Assembly (NCBI GenBank): GCA_037903355.1
Contig: JBAJFE010000027.1
Coordinates: 124,001 to 188,000 of the forward strand
From: Trichuris trichiura
Lineage: Eukaryota > Nematoda > Enoplea > Trichinellida > Trichuridae
Length of the DNA stretch: 64,000 bases
Direction of reading: 5' to 3'
A program made the translations under genes and the position numbers. The first letter of the stretch is position 1; every line of letters starts with the position of its first letter. Under the pieces are notes generated by a model. It saw only the letters and a list, made by a program, of their open reading frames with translations, ran no database searches and was not told the DNA's origin. Positions 1-11,190 of the stretch are shown piece by piece.

Positions 1-137
1 GGGCTGCCGTAACAGCTGGTAGTAGTCGGTATCATTTTTCGAATGGCAGCTCGTATGTCCGAGGTAAGGTCGTAAGGGTCGCCGCCTGTAGGCTGCTTGG
101 ATGTTACCATAAATTCTCCGGGACGGCAGATAGTTTG

Positions 138-581
138 TCAATAAAGCAATTCTGCTACGGAGAATCCGATGTCCTCTTCGACTGATGAGCGCATGCCCAA
201 TAAAACTAGTGGAAGAGCTTGCAACCAATTTCTTTCCTTGTGGCAAATGATTGCAATCTTCAGTTGCTGATGCATACGTTCTACCAAACCGTTAGCTTTG
301 GGGTTGTAAGCGGTAGTTCTGAGCCGCTTAGTGCCCAGAAACTCTGCAAAGCGATTGAACATAGACGGCTCGAATTGACATCCTTGATGCGTGGTTATTG
401 TTTGTGGGACGCCTAGCCGGCTAACCCAACCTTGCAAAAAGGCAAGTGATACGGTCTCAATGGACGCATTTTCTATTGGTGTAGCTTCTGGCCTTCGAGT
501 ACACCTGTCGATGCACGTAAGGATGTATGAGTATTCGTCTACTGGCGGTAACGGCCCAACGATGTCGATGTGGACATGCAA
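138..581 (-). pseudogene. Gypsy-C integrase core fragment
   Basis: This open stretch of 147 codons matches the retroviral-type integrase core, the DDE strand-transfer domain that inserts cDNA into the host genome. Asp1 lies near residue 6 (HIDIVGPLP), and the Glu near residue 100 (NPKANGLVERMH) sits in the usual integrase context. The position of Asp2 reads TTHQG, a D-to-H change that should abolish metal binding. It continues the pol order of the RNase H fragment at 777-1187 in another frame. Catalytic loss together with the frameshifts argues for a relic rather than an active gene. Confidence 0.82.
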
Positions 582-776
582 AAGCGTTCAGTTGAGACTG
601 TGAAGTTCCTAATGGAAATTGCGTGTGATTGTAAATTTTCATTTTCTGTCATGCCAGGTGTTCACGTGCCCATCTAGTGCAATCTTTTTTGACCGAAGGC
701 CACACGAAAAGATCAGTCGGCTTGTTGCTCTTATTCCTGGATATGAGAGATTGTGCAAATGGTTAAAAACGGTTTT

Positions 777-1187
777 TTAAAACTGCTGTGGAAGGAACGG
801 CCGTATATATGGGGTCGAGACGTCGCGATAGATGGGAATGTTTTCATTTCCAATGGACAATTGCCTGACGTTGAATGCTGTGTGGAAATTCAAGATATGC
901 CGAATTTTTTCGGTTTTCTTATGTGCGTGAGCCAACTCTTCGTAGTCGATCGGTGATGGAAAGGTTACTACTGCTGATATACGGGACAATCCATCCGCGA
1001 CGACGTTTGCTGCTCCAGTGACGCGACGAATGTCAGGGGTATATTGCCCAATGGAGTCGAGGTACCTGACTTGGCGTGAAATGTCGTTCTTGAATTTCTT
1101 CGTGAAAGCGAAAGTAAGTGGTTTGTGGTCAGTACACAGAATGAATGGTCGACTTTCCAACATATGCCGAAAATATTTGACGGGCAT
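777..1187 (-). pseudogene. Gypsy-C RNase H fragment and linker to integrase
   Basis: The first 60 residues carry the Gypsy RNase H signature: FILCTDHKPL, then a VRYLDSIGQYTPDI block and an A-D-G-LSR motif near residue 65. These are typical of the end of RNase H, where the ...N.VADGLSR motif closes the domain. The following residues are the loose linker that leads to the integrase zinc finger. It lies between the reverse transcriptase fragment (1506-1862) and the integrase core (138-581), in the expected order on the minus strand. It is part of a frameshifted relic. Confidence 0.8.
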
Positions 1188-1505
1188 GTGAACTGCTGTT
1201 AGTTCTCGATCGTATGTGCTGTATTTTTGTTGGGCAGGTGATAATTTTTTTCAGAAAAAACCAACTGGTTGCCATGCCTTGTTTTTCCATTGCTACAATG
1301 CAGCGCCTATGGCTAGATGTGATGCATCGATTGTCAATGCCAGCCTACAGTTGGTTGATGGATGGTAAAGGAGGGTTGCGTTGGCGAGACTGTCTTTACA
1401 CCTGTTAACGGCTTTTCTGGCGGCTCCGTTGTGACAGAGGGAGCGATGATCAGCTTTCTTGTTTCCGCGCAAGTAATCGTGAAGAATCGACTGTGTAGCT
1501 GCCGA

Positions 1506-1862
1506 CTAGGGCAAGAATCTGTGGTAGACGTTGAGCATTGCTAAGAAGCGGCGGAGCTCTTGATGTGTCTTCGGTAATGGGTAATCGAGGATGGCTTGTA
1601 TCTTTGCTAGTAGGGGCTTCGTCCCTTGGGTGCAAATCAGGAGAGCTAAAAACTCTACCTGTGGTAGTCTGAAGACGCATTTGTCGGTATGCATGATGAT
1701 GCCATGCTTTGTCAACGGTCCGAGTAGTTCGCGTAGGTGTTGCTCATGTTGTTGTTGTGACTTTGACGCTGCCAAAATGTCATCAATAAATGTGTATGCA
1801 AAGTCCAGTCCAGTGTAGTTTCCGCAGGGTCGCCAATCGCCGGTTGCCTCCTTGAGAATCAT
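1506..1862 (-). pseudogene. Gypsy-C reverse transcriptase fragment
   Basis: The 118-residue open stretch holds the second half of a Gypsy reverse transcriptase: FIDD active site near residue 26, then the thumb-side block ending VEFLALLICTQG and a PLPKTHQELRRFLAMLNVYHRF block that closes the RT and leads to RNase H. The first half of RT (fingers, first catalytic Asp) is not open here. It is part of the frameshifted gypsy-C pol relic. Confidence 0.82.
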
Positions 1863-2626
1863 ATGAAGAGGATTGACGTACTGACTTTTACTTGGTCGGC
1901 AAATCCCCTACTCCAGCATGTATTCGAATTCCTTCTTGGCAGCTGCGTATTTTTGTGGGTCCAGTCTTCAGGCTCTTGCAACGACGGGGTTCCTGTTGGT
2001 TATGATGCGTTGAACCACATTGTGCTTTGGTTTTGTGATGGCTGTCAAAGGTTTCCTAACTTCTGGAAAGGATGCGATGGTTCGGACTACTGCCATTGAC
2101 GGTTCTCAGTCCGTTCGCTGTTTGGTTCGTCAACATGCCCTTAGCGCTAAACAGGGTAACACTGTCTACTAGTCTCCTGTTCTTCAGGTTCGGGGGTAAG
2201 TGAAATTTGCTAAGGAAGTCTGCGCCGTTGATTAGTTTTGGCACTTCAGCGACAATAAAAGGCCATTTGAAAATGCGGCGGAGGCCAAGATCGACAGACA
2301 TTAACCTGGTGCCATAAGTACAGATTACCGTGTCGTTGGCGGCATATAACTTGTATGCTGATGGTCTGCGATTGATGTCGGCGAAAGATGCAGGAATTAC
2401 GGAGATATCCGCACCAGTGTCAAGTCGCTTTTTTTGGTAACATGGACCGTTATGAAGAGGCGTGAAGGTCGCTGCATGGTCGTTCCCAGGTACCCGAGAG
2501 GAGCTACTCCCGGTTTTTTTGAAGAGCAGCTGCGTTATAATGGCATGGCGGCGGACACTTCCTTGCGTTCTCTAGGAACCGGTTATGATAATAGCACCAA
2601 CCTGAATTTTGCTCGCGTCATGTGGG

Positions 2627-3420
2627 TCAGATGGAGCGATGTCGAATGCCGGATGACTGATGGCGCTGAGTCAAATATTTTCTTTCCATCTGACGTATTC
2701 TTCTTGACTGTTCAGCTACTTCGACAACTGACTCAGGAAGGATGTGGTCCTGTGCGATCGAAGGTGGGTTTATTGATGATGCAGACATGCCAATAACCTC
2801 ATAGACTTTGTCAGCGAATCTCGCGAGCTTATTCAAGTCGTCCTCATTGGTTTGGGCCAAGCACGTTTGCAGGTTGACGGATAGTTGTTGGATCCAGAGT
2901 AGACGAATGATTACGTTTACATTGCCAACGTTTGGAGGTACAGTAAAACCCCCGTAAGTTGACCACCCAACGGACCGAGGAAAACTGGTCAACATAGGAG
3001 GTGGTCAACATGTAGGAAGTGGGTACAAGTGGCTCAGCTAACGGGCGGACAAATCAACTGGCCGAAATTCGGTCAACTTACGGAGGTGGTCACCATATAG
3101 GAGTGGTCAACTTCAAGGGTTTTGCTGTACTTCGCGAAACATCCCTTGCAAAAATCGTGACAATTTGTCATCTCTGATTTGCATATTGCACAGGAGCGCC
3201 TGGAGGCGCTTCTGATCAGAGTCAGCGAATCGATTCAGTGTTTTTTGTTTCAATGCTTCATATCTTCCTTCCGCCGGTGGATTGTCTACTATATCGAAGC
3301 ACTGCTCTAAAACAGGTGCTTCCATTCCCTCGAAGATGTAGTTAAACTTCGTTTCATCAGCGGTTATCCTGGCAATTTGGAACTGAACTTCCCGTCTTTT
3401 GAATCAAAGTGCTGGACTGT
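2627..3420 (-). pseudogene. Gypsy-C gag, split by a TIR element
   Basis: Gag starts near 3420, where translation gives a Q-I-A-R-I-TADETKFNYI type N-terminus, runs to 3128, and resumes below 2941 with the LWIQQLSVNLQ and LNKLARFADKVYEV blocks. These are hallmarks of the capsid region of Gypsy elements of flatworms and nematodes. The two halves are separated by a 187-bp element flanked by TA dinucleotides. Removing it brings the RFLQGMFR helix next to LWIQQL, as expected for one capsid domain. Short frame breaks are present in both halves. Confidence 0.78.
2941..3127. mobile_element. 187-bp pogo/Tigger-type MITE inside gypsy-C gag
   Basis: The element begins CAGTAAAACCCCCGTAAGTT and ends with the inverted form, giving imperfect terminal repeats of about 28 bp. 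It is flanked by TA on both sides (2939-2940 and 3128-3129), the target duplication of Tc1/mariner-pogo transposons. It has no coding capacity. Inside, TTGACCAC/GTGGTCAA words recur in both orientations. A second copy lies at 31282-31451. Its insertion splits the gag of gypsy-C, so it is younger than that element. Confidence 0.85.
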
Positions 3421-3440
3421 GAGTCAAAAATGGCGGGACT

Positions 3441-5033
3441 TTGACGGCAACGGAGTCAACAGACATGGACATAGCCCCTTAGGTCACCAGTGTAGTGAGT
3501 GACGGAGGAAACGCGTTATCTCCTTCTATAATCATAGTCACGTGCATCTAATTAGTTTGCAACGGAGAAAAGGAAAAGGTTTTTGATCGCGGGTCGCTGC
3601 AATTTCTGAAAGCTTCGCCAGTTAAATATTCAAGGGCTAGTACCTTGGTATCAACACTATGGTCATTCTTTTAGCGAAAAAATCTGACTTAATTTTTGCC
3701 TTTTCATGCACCGGTAACCTTAGCCAGCAACCGTTAGCGAACAGATTTTCAATCTTTTAACCGTCACTACTTATCCAGGCCCACTACTAGTGGTACTTTC
3801 CAAAGGCTCTTAACTGCTGTTTCAGCCAGTATGAAAATTCATTCCGAAGGACCTGCCCGATTTCTTAGCAAATGCCGTATCTACCAGCGTGCACACATCA
3901 AGAGAGACCATTCTTGCTTCACTCAGATGTAATGTCATTGCGGTATCTTGCACATTTGCACACGAAAGGTTAAGAAACTTTGTTCCTATCCCTCAGCAGA
4001 TAGCCTTCTTGCAGCAGAATTGCCGCAGGAGAGCGTAGCTGCTTGAACGATTCCTTGAGCTTGTGCAGACGAGTTTATTGCAGAAGAAGTGCGTGGCATA
4101 ACGATATGTACACAACGATACAGATAACGGTCAGCGATACGGTGGTATGGCGCTCTTCAGACCTTCTTTTCCGTCTGTTCCCGGCCCGTCGGCACGGGTG
4201 CTTTTATACCCTTCTGCAGTTGTTTTGCAGAGGGATTATGGGCATTAATCCGCTTCTGTCACCGCTTAAAGCGGTTGATCTAGAAGGATTGTGCACAGGC
4301 ACCTGCGTTTCCACACTGCATGTAGCATTTTGGTAATAGGCGGATTAACCGGGATCGCGCATGCGTATGTGCCACGGGCAGCCGTTTGCTGGACCACGAA
4401 TTACTACCACTAGCCTGCATCTGCAGCTGCAATTGCCATGCCCTGGCATTCATTAAATGTGCGGATTAAGCAGCACTGGCAGACATGGCGTTTCTTGAAA
4501 GGCCGGATTCAGCGAGATCAAACCAGCCTACCCAATTAGCAGGTAGGGAGCCGAGGGAAGAGCAAGCCAGCCTGCCCAGTTAGCAGGTAAGGAGCCGACT
4601 TGTTTACCACACTTTTGTATTCAGCAAATGACTTTTGCCACTCATTACCTTTATCCTTACACCTGAGCAGGCATAACCAACTAATCGTCATAAATAGAGG
4701 AGAAGAGCTAACAGACAACGCAAAGACAGGTGAAGCACTCCCTACAACTTAGAATTCCTACTGCTTGAGTCGACTACCACGAGTCCCACGTTGGTATACC
4801 GATATAATCATATGGAATAATACACATTTCAATATTAGCAACTCTTGCAAATCTTATTACTTCCTCTGACTTTGGCACCGCACCGTATGAAAAATACGTC
4901 TACTAATAATTGTTTTATTTGATTCACATGCAAACTGACAGATACTTTGTTATTCATTGGCACATTTGCACGATGAAAGTTTAACTTACATGTTATGTAT
5001 ATGAGAATTTGCTTTGCTACTCTATTGTTTTGC
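3441..5033. other. Non-coding stretch, nothing recognised
   Basis: There is no credible coding region on either strand; the open frames are short and lack codon structure or known motifs. It probably holds the unrecognised 5' end or LTR of gypsy-C and the 3' flank of the phosphatase-like gene that ends at 5034. A short near-repeat AGCCAGCCTGCCCA / AACCAGCCTACCCA is present near 4520-4580. Confidence 0.5.
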
Positions 5034-6202
5034 TTAGCGAGTTAAGAAATCAGTGTTGGGCCGATTGGAGAACTCCAAGTAAGTTACTGGCGGTAGTGCA
5101 TTAGGCACAAGACGCCAGGTCTTATTAGTCAATTCTTCGAAGCCTACCACCGTACAGTAGGGATACTGACGACCCATTTGATCCATTTCATGACGGGGTA
5201 CATCTTTAGCCGGTTTTCCTTGCAGAAAACGAGATAGCGCATCTACCGTTAAACTGTGGACAACGAATAGCATATTACCGTTTTCTAGAATACTAATCAT
5301 TCATTATCATAACTGCTTATGTATAATTACCTATTTCTTTGTCTAATATCTTTTTCATCGCATCTGCGCAACGCTGATAGAAAGCAACAGGTGTCTCACC
5401 ACGACGTTGACGAACGTCATCAGCGGACAAAAGTGGTTTGTAGGTTGAATCGACTTTGTAGGAGAACGCAAGTAGTTCATCAATGGTCAACCAAACAGGT
5501 AAATTTTCATACCATCCCATCCATTCAAAGAATGAAGGTTCAACGCACATTTTGATGTTCTGCTTTTCCAAAGTTTTTTGAAGACTATGACATGTTTGAA
5601 TGCATCGGAACGCAGGTGACACGTAGATTTTGTACGGTTCTTGTCTGTTCATCTTCATGCCTCGACCAATCATCATACCGGTGACATTTCCCAATTCCGA
5701 AATTGGTGTATCATTGCGGTAGCACTGATAACCTCCAGTCCGTTTGGGCAGTGATACGGGTTGGTTAAGATCGTAAGGGCGGAATTTTCCCTTAAATGGT
5801 CAACTATCATTTTTATATGATTTTGTACAGTGTTACCTGCTCATTAATAGACATGTCCAACCATTCGGGAAAGATGCGATCTAACCGCTCTGCATTGCGC
5901 ATAAGAAAAACTCGACGACCGCTGAGATTAGCCTTGTCCTGAGTCGGTTGGATTTTAGCTTGACTCATCTTGGAGACGATTTGATCTTCCAAATTCTGGG
6001 CAATGGACGGGCCTGCTTGATTGACCGAGCCAGTATAATACTGACTTTCCGCTGCACTGTACATGACGGAATAGCCAGCTGGGTCGGTCATTGCAGACAA
6101 GCTTGCCGCATCCCCTCCGCCTGCGCTGCTTACATTGCTTTTCTGTGAAAGAGACTTCGGATTAGCCGAAGAGCCCGCCTTTGACTTTGGATTCTTGCTC
6201 AT
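5034..6202 (-). CDS. UBASH3/ecdysteroid-phosphatase-like histidine phosphatase family protein, probably catalytically dead
   Basis: Three exons joined by two 46-bp GT-AG introns encode about 358 residues: 5837-6202, 5331-5790 and 5034-5284 (introns 5791-5836 and 5285-5330; phases 0 and 1 join without breaking the frame). The first 90 residues are Ser/Lys/Gly-rich and unrecognised. The rest is the phosphoglycerate-mutase-like 2H phosphatase domain of UBASH3/Sts proteins: RNAERLDRIF (family RHGER), VSPAFRCIQT, EPSFFEWMGW, a TPVAFYQRC block, and LFVVHSLTVD with the second catalytic His. The nucleophilic His that becomes phosphorylated is Asn (codon 5894-5896). UBA and SH3 domains of vertebrate UBASH3 are absent. 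The start at 6202 is the first Met of the open frame; no upstream exon was seen. I infer a pseudophosphatase, perhaps a phosphotyrosine-binding or regulatory protein. Confidence 0.85.
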
Positions 6203-6617
6203 CTTTACGCGGTATCACTGGAGCAGTAAAAAGCAACTGTTCGTCCCAGTGTCAAGCCTGCATAGTGAAAGTTCGACTACTTTGCCTGTGACCCTGCGTT
6301 TGTTTTAAAGCTTCTTTTAAAATTAGTCCGCTAACGTTAAAATGTTTTTATTGTGCAAATGTACTTGAATACAGGGCATTTTGTTCTTGTGTAATGGTTT
6401 TCATTCTTGTGGACAGGCAGACTTGTTTAAAATTGCGGCTAAGTTACGGTAAAAACGAAGGAACCAAGCCTTCATGTTTGTCGCTACCCGTTCTCAGCGT
6501 GTAAAAGGGAAGAAAGAAATGACAGAGCACCAGTCGAAGGCAAATTATGTATTTTAAATTGCAAAGTGTTGTTTAAATCGACAAAAAGTGACCTTGATTC
6601 AGTTGTCTTTGCAGCAT
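6203..6617. other. Intergenic stretch between phosphatase-like gene and gypsy-A
   Basis: This interval should contain the promoter of the minus-strand phosphatase-like gene. No TATA box or other confident element was recognised, and no coding frame stands out. Confidence 0.5.
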
Positions 6618-6811
6618 TGCATAGTGTACTGTGCTGGCTGCCACTTCAGCATCTCTTATTGGTCATCGTATCTGCGCGAGCTGATTGTAATCGTTTCTTA
6701 CTGTCGAGCTAACGCACTCTCGCTTTGTTTAGTGCACCGTCCCTTTAACTGCTGTCATTAGTTGCTAGTCGCCCTTTAAGTTGAACAAGACCAGACTTTG
6801 GTTTCGTGACA
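6618..6811 (+). repeat. 5' LTR of gypsy-A
   Basis: It is similar to 21225-21406 over its whole length, including a shared CTGCTGTCAT / AGTTGCTAGTCGCCCT core and the terminal TTTCGTGACA. The gag reading frame opens 20 bp downstream. The exact 5' border (TGCATAG...) is inferred from alignment with the sequence left of the Tigger insertion at 17733-17741. No clean 5-bp target duplication was found. Confidence 0.7.
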
Positions 6812-6830
6812 ACTTACTCAACTTAAACTC

Positions 6831-7079
6831 ATGGAACGTCTACTTACGCAGAACAAACTGGATGTGGATCTCGCATTGGCATTGGCGCGCTACGTTCGGA
6901 AACTTGCTCGCTGCCCTGCTGCCGAATGCCGTGGACACCAAAGCTCTGCTCTAAATCACGTGTCGCTAAGGATCTTTTCTTACTTAGCGGGAATCAGTTG
7001 GTACGAAGACGCTATGCAGACGTTATAGGATATGTTCGAAAAACCTGTCAACGAAGTGCGCGCTCGCCATCGCCTAGGT
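6831..7079 (+). pseudogene. Gypsy-A gag, N-terminal part
   Basis: This is the first part of gag, with the start codon at 6831 right after the 5' LTR. A frameshift near 7025 moves the frame to the F-E-K-P-V-N-E-V-R-A-R-H block, which is the start of the conserved Gypsy capsid motif. At 7079 it is cut by the hAT element and continues at 14482. Confidence 0.72.
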
Positions 7080-10003
7080 CAGTGTTTCTCCACGTGGGCC
7101 CTCGGAAATTTTAGGGGGACCCTGGAGAATAATGCGGCAGGAGATTGCCCCAATCAACAGTTTAGCGGTAATAAGTAGCGTAGGAAAGTAATACGGCGGG
7201 CCTATTTGTCACTAACGGGAAGGCGTTGACAGCCCAACAGAAAATGCTCCATTGCAAAGTCAGGACGCGTTGACGTTATCTTTCTTCTCTAGGAGCCAAT
7301 GAAAAACGTGCTTTTACATTCCCTCCTGCCCGGTATGCTTCTAAAAAGTCTCCGTGCATGGAGTGCTCCTAAAAAGCCTTTGGCCTTTCGGTAGGGAGCA
7401 GTTCGCAGAAATGTGTTCCATCTGCACACCCTTCTATCAACTCAAAAAAACTTGTTATTCTATTCCTTCTCGTGCAGTGCAAACAAGCGCCGTGCCCGTC
7501 AGTTTTTGCGAACGGAACTTCAGAACAACTCGTTCCATCCGACCGTTCGTAACACAATAGCAGCTGGTATTCCCGTACGTACGGCTTTTCCGTCGCACAT
7601 TCCCCACTTTTTCCCTTGACTCATAAAGGCGCCGACTCATAGAAGCGTACCCTTCCATTCCTTCCTCCCTGGTATGCGCTGAACAAACAGCATTTATAGT
7701 GGCCTTTTTCTATTATTCACGTGTACTCTAGGCGGCGCGACAGGAGCGACCAAAGCAAGAAAAGTGTGGGCACTAACAGACAAGTTCTTCTGTCCAAGTG
7801 AGAGCGCACGCCAGTCAGTCGTCTCGGTTTTTCGCTCCTCCGTTGAATTGCTGGTATTAGTTGCTGTACTCGACTGCCGAAGTGGTCATTTTGTGGTGAC
7901 CGTCTGCTACAGTATTAGCCCTTCGTCACAGACTCACGTAAGTGAAATCGTTTGTACAACATTATCAAAAATGCAATAGAAGGGAACGGGTACTTAGTAA
8001 ATAGGCGCGGTTGCTGAGGTTGTAATTTGAAAGCACTTATCGGTTCTATTCCTAAGGAAGTATAGTAGACGAAACAGGAGTTGCGCACCAGCAAATGCGA
8101 GGAAAGAAGTCTTGAAAAGCGGACCCTTGGTGGTCATTTCACGTTTGCTACCGTAACAGTGTTAGTATTGGCTAAAGAACTGCATTGCATTGCAGTGCGC
8201 TCAATTCGCCATTTGGAAAAACTGAATTTTTACACATTGTACCATGTCAGAAAGCGAGAAAAAGTGCAGGCAGTACAATGCTGAATGTCTTAAGTATGGT
8301 TTCGTTGCATCGCCTGGTAACATGCAGGCTCCGACGTGTCTGTTATGTGAGAGGGAGTTTTCAAATGAGTCGATGAGACCCTGTACGATGGTCAAACATC
8401 TGTACAATATGCATCCAGATAAAGCCAACAAGAATCTGGCGTATTTTCAATCGCTCCACGAAAGATTTCTCAGGCGCTCCAGATTGGAAACATCGCTTCC
8501 ATCGACGTCGAGAACGCGAGAGCACGATGGCCTGCTTGCGTCATATAATATTTCTTTGCTGATCGCGAAAAGTGGTAAAGCGCACACCATCAGAGAAGAA
8601 CTTCTGATTCCAGTAATAAGCGAAGTGCTTAACACAGTATTACATATACCTGCTGCAGACGTAATTAAAAAGGTCTCCCTCAGTAACGACATTGTCCAGC
8701 TTCGTATCGATGATATGGCTGCGGATATAGAGCAAACGCTGTGCGAGTTTCTAAAAACCACGCAATTCTCGCTACAACTTGACGAGTCCATCCTACGCGG
8801 CAATGAGGCTCTCCTTTTGGCCTATGTACGATTCATAAAAGCAGAGCAAGTGGTTCAGGAAATGCTTTTTTAGGAATTGATAACTGACACGAGAGGGGAA
8901 TCGATTTTCCTCGTCTTAAAAGACTTCTATGAGGAAAAGAAAATACCGCTTTCGAATATAACCGCAGTAGCCACTGATGGAGCGCCGGCGATGACAGGAA
9001 GGCAGCGTGGCTTCATTGCACATTTAAAGCAAGTCGTGCCGGATATAGTCGCGGTTCACTGTGTGATCCACAGAGAACATTTGGCAGCAAAGCGTCTCAG
9101 CAATCGGCTGAATTCTTCGTTACAGTTAGTAATAAATGTGATCAACAAAATCAAAAGCAATCCGCTCAATGACAGGTTGTTCAGACAGTTGTGCTTGGAA
9201 AGCGACGCAGAATACAAGCGTCTGCTCCTGCACACCGAGATGCAATGGCTTTCAAAAGGTGCCTGTCTTACGCGGTTTTATTGCCTTTTCGAAGTGGTTG
9301 TAGAATTTTTCGCTTCCCACGACAATGCCTTGTGTGAAAACCTGAAGAGACGTGAGTCCGACATAGCCTACTTGGCAGATTTGTATTTTAAGTTCAATGA
9401 GATGAATCTTCTTCTCCAGGGAAACGAACTTAATCTAATCACGACAAGAGCCGCTGTGTGCGGGTTCGTCAAGAAACTCCCTTCGTTCAGGCACAATTTG
9501 GCACGTAGAGAGCTAGGCCAGTTTCCAAACCTTTGCGCCTTGCAAAAAAAGATGGAGATCAAAACTGACGATGTCGAAGCCTACTGGCCACCTAGACACC
9601 CCTACTAGCCACGTAGTTGAAGCCACCTAGACATGCTGCACCATGATCTTTCCGCACGGTATGAGGATATTCTTGGCGTGGAAGTGCCAAGCTGGGTAAT
9701 TGACCCCCTTTCGGCCGCGGAGCTGGAACTACAGGAAGAACTCGTGGAACTGCAGGCGAACGAAGAATTAAAGGGGAAAGTTTTAAAGAATGGCTACCAA
9801 GCCTTCTGGCTCCAACGAGGCATTGCAGAATCATACCCAGGCTTATGGAACATCGCGCGCAAATTGCTGCTCGCCTTTCCTTCGACATACCTGGCCGAAA
9901 AGGGGTTTAGCGTGGTCGCGGACCTCCTGACGAAAAAGAAACCGATTGCAAATAGCAAAGCGAGGAGACCTGCGACTGCGCTTCGCTAATTTCAAGCCGA
10001 ACG

Positions 10004-10367
10004 TGTAATAAACCGGTGGGTGGTCATATGTCCACGGAGGTCGCGAGGCAGGTCACCGGGTGGCCGTGAATCTGTCATTCTCCTACTGACAAAGAACTGA
10101 CAAGCGCAGCGTGGGGGAGCGCTTCTGCTTGGGATGACAGGAGGGTGTGCCGAGAGCGTGGGCTGCTGCAACGGCAAGAATCGAGAGAGCGTGACAAGGA
10201 GTTGGCTAAAGCGTTTGGGGCGTGCGGCGGCGTTTGTTCTCTTTCTCTGTCGTTGGCGGTGTTCGTATTGTTGTGTACCGTAGGTAGAGAGAGATTCGTA
10301 TTGTGTAGGTACAATAAAGTGTTTGGCCACCTTGTTCTGTGTGCGGTTGACGACTGCGTTTACTACA
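10004..10367 (+). repeat. 5' LTR of gypsy-B
   Basis: This 364-bp direct repeat has TG...CA ends. It contains an AATAAA signal near 10310, so it carries the expected polyadenylation region. It is preceded by GAACG and matches the 3' copy except for nine transitions. Confidence 0.93.
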
Positions 10368-10383
10368 AGCTATCGAGGCCTAG

Positions 10384-10956
10384 ATGGAACGCCCAAGTGG
10401 AGTCGCAACGATGGACAAAGTAATCCCTGAATTTGATGGCTCGTCTCTTTCGGCCTACGAATGGTTGCGGAAAGCTGAATCCGCCTGTAGACTATGCGGA
10501 ATCGACGACGTTGCTCGCGTCAATGGGTTGAGGCTGACTGGCGCCGCGTTCGAGGTCTAGGACCAGATGGTCGTTGAGGACCAAGGCACGTTCGAAAAGG
10601 TGAGGGACAGAATCCTGACTGCATTTGCCCCTGATCCATTCACCGCCTATGATGAGTTTATAATGAGAAAACTCCGAGATGGGGAAACGGCAGATGCATT
10701 TCTGGCGGCTCTCCGACAGTTGGCGCTTCTCGCTGGCGGAGTGTCGGAGAAAGTTCTGGCTAGCGCGTTTGTTCGCGGTCTTCCAGAACAGATTCAAGAT
10801 GCGCTGCGGGCGGGAGCTCGTATGGAGGCACTAACACTGGATGAGCTGCTGATCCGTGCTCGTGCAATGCTGGCAAGAGGCCCATCCAGTAGAAACAGCG
10901 ATGTGGCAATCGTCGCCGCTTCAAGCAGCAGTTGTGGATGTTGTAGTTTCCAATGA
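10384..10956 (+). pseudogene. Gypsy-B gag with one internal UAG
   Basis: An open frame starts 17 bp after the 5' LTR at ATG 10384 (MERPSGVATMDKVIPEFDG) and runs to 10956, with a single UAG at 10558-10560. The FDGSSLSAYEWLRKAE and FIMRKLRDGETADAFLAALRQLA blocks are the Gypsy capsid fold. The SEKVLASAFVRGLP block fits the capsid C-terminal domain. No CCHC zinc knuckle is clear before the frame ends. The protein would form the retrotransposon particle. The start is chosen as the first ATG after the LTR. Confidence 0.8.
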
Positions 10957-11190
10957 AAGGCCCCTTGGCTTCGGCTTCGTACTTGGCATGACTGGGATAG
11001 TAGCGCTCGGTGGAGTCGAAATAAACAATCAAGGACTCCCACCATTTCGTTTGGGAAGCCAGGCAGGTTGTGGAAACGCTGAGGGTAATTTCTATATCGA
11101 GGAAAAAGACTTTACGGTTGTATATGACGCCAAATCACACACATGGACAGCTGCTTGGAAGTGGGCTGACAACAAAGCGCCTGAGACTTT

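Larger units (their letters stand above)
1..3440 (-). mobile_element. Degenerate Ty3/Gypsy retrotransposon (gypsy-C), 3' end beyond window
   Basis: Reading on the minus strand from 3440 down, pieces of a complete Gypsy gag-pol appear in the right order: gag (3325-3113 and 2995-2627), an aspartic protease-like stretch (2301-2056), reverse transcriptase with an F-I-D-D active site (1862-1506), RNase H with the TDHKPL motif (1187-777) and integrase (581-138). In the integrase the first Asp (HIDIVGP) and the Glu (NGLVERMH) are present, but the second Asp is His (TTHQG for TDQG). Several frameshifts and stops separate the pieces, so it is a dead copy. Gag is split at 2941 by a small TIR element. 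The 5' LTR was not identified and the 3' end lies outside the window. Confidence 0.88.

Noticed and set aside
9588..9633. Short CCACCTAGACA repeats as a functional motif array
   Set aside because: Only two or three imperfect units occur where the hAT transposase frame is broken; a local rearrangement is sufficient explanation.
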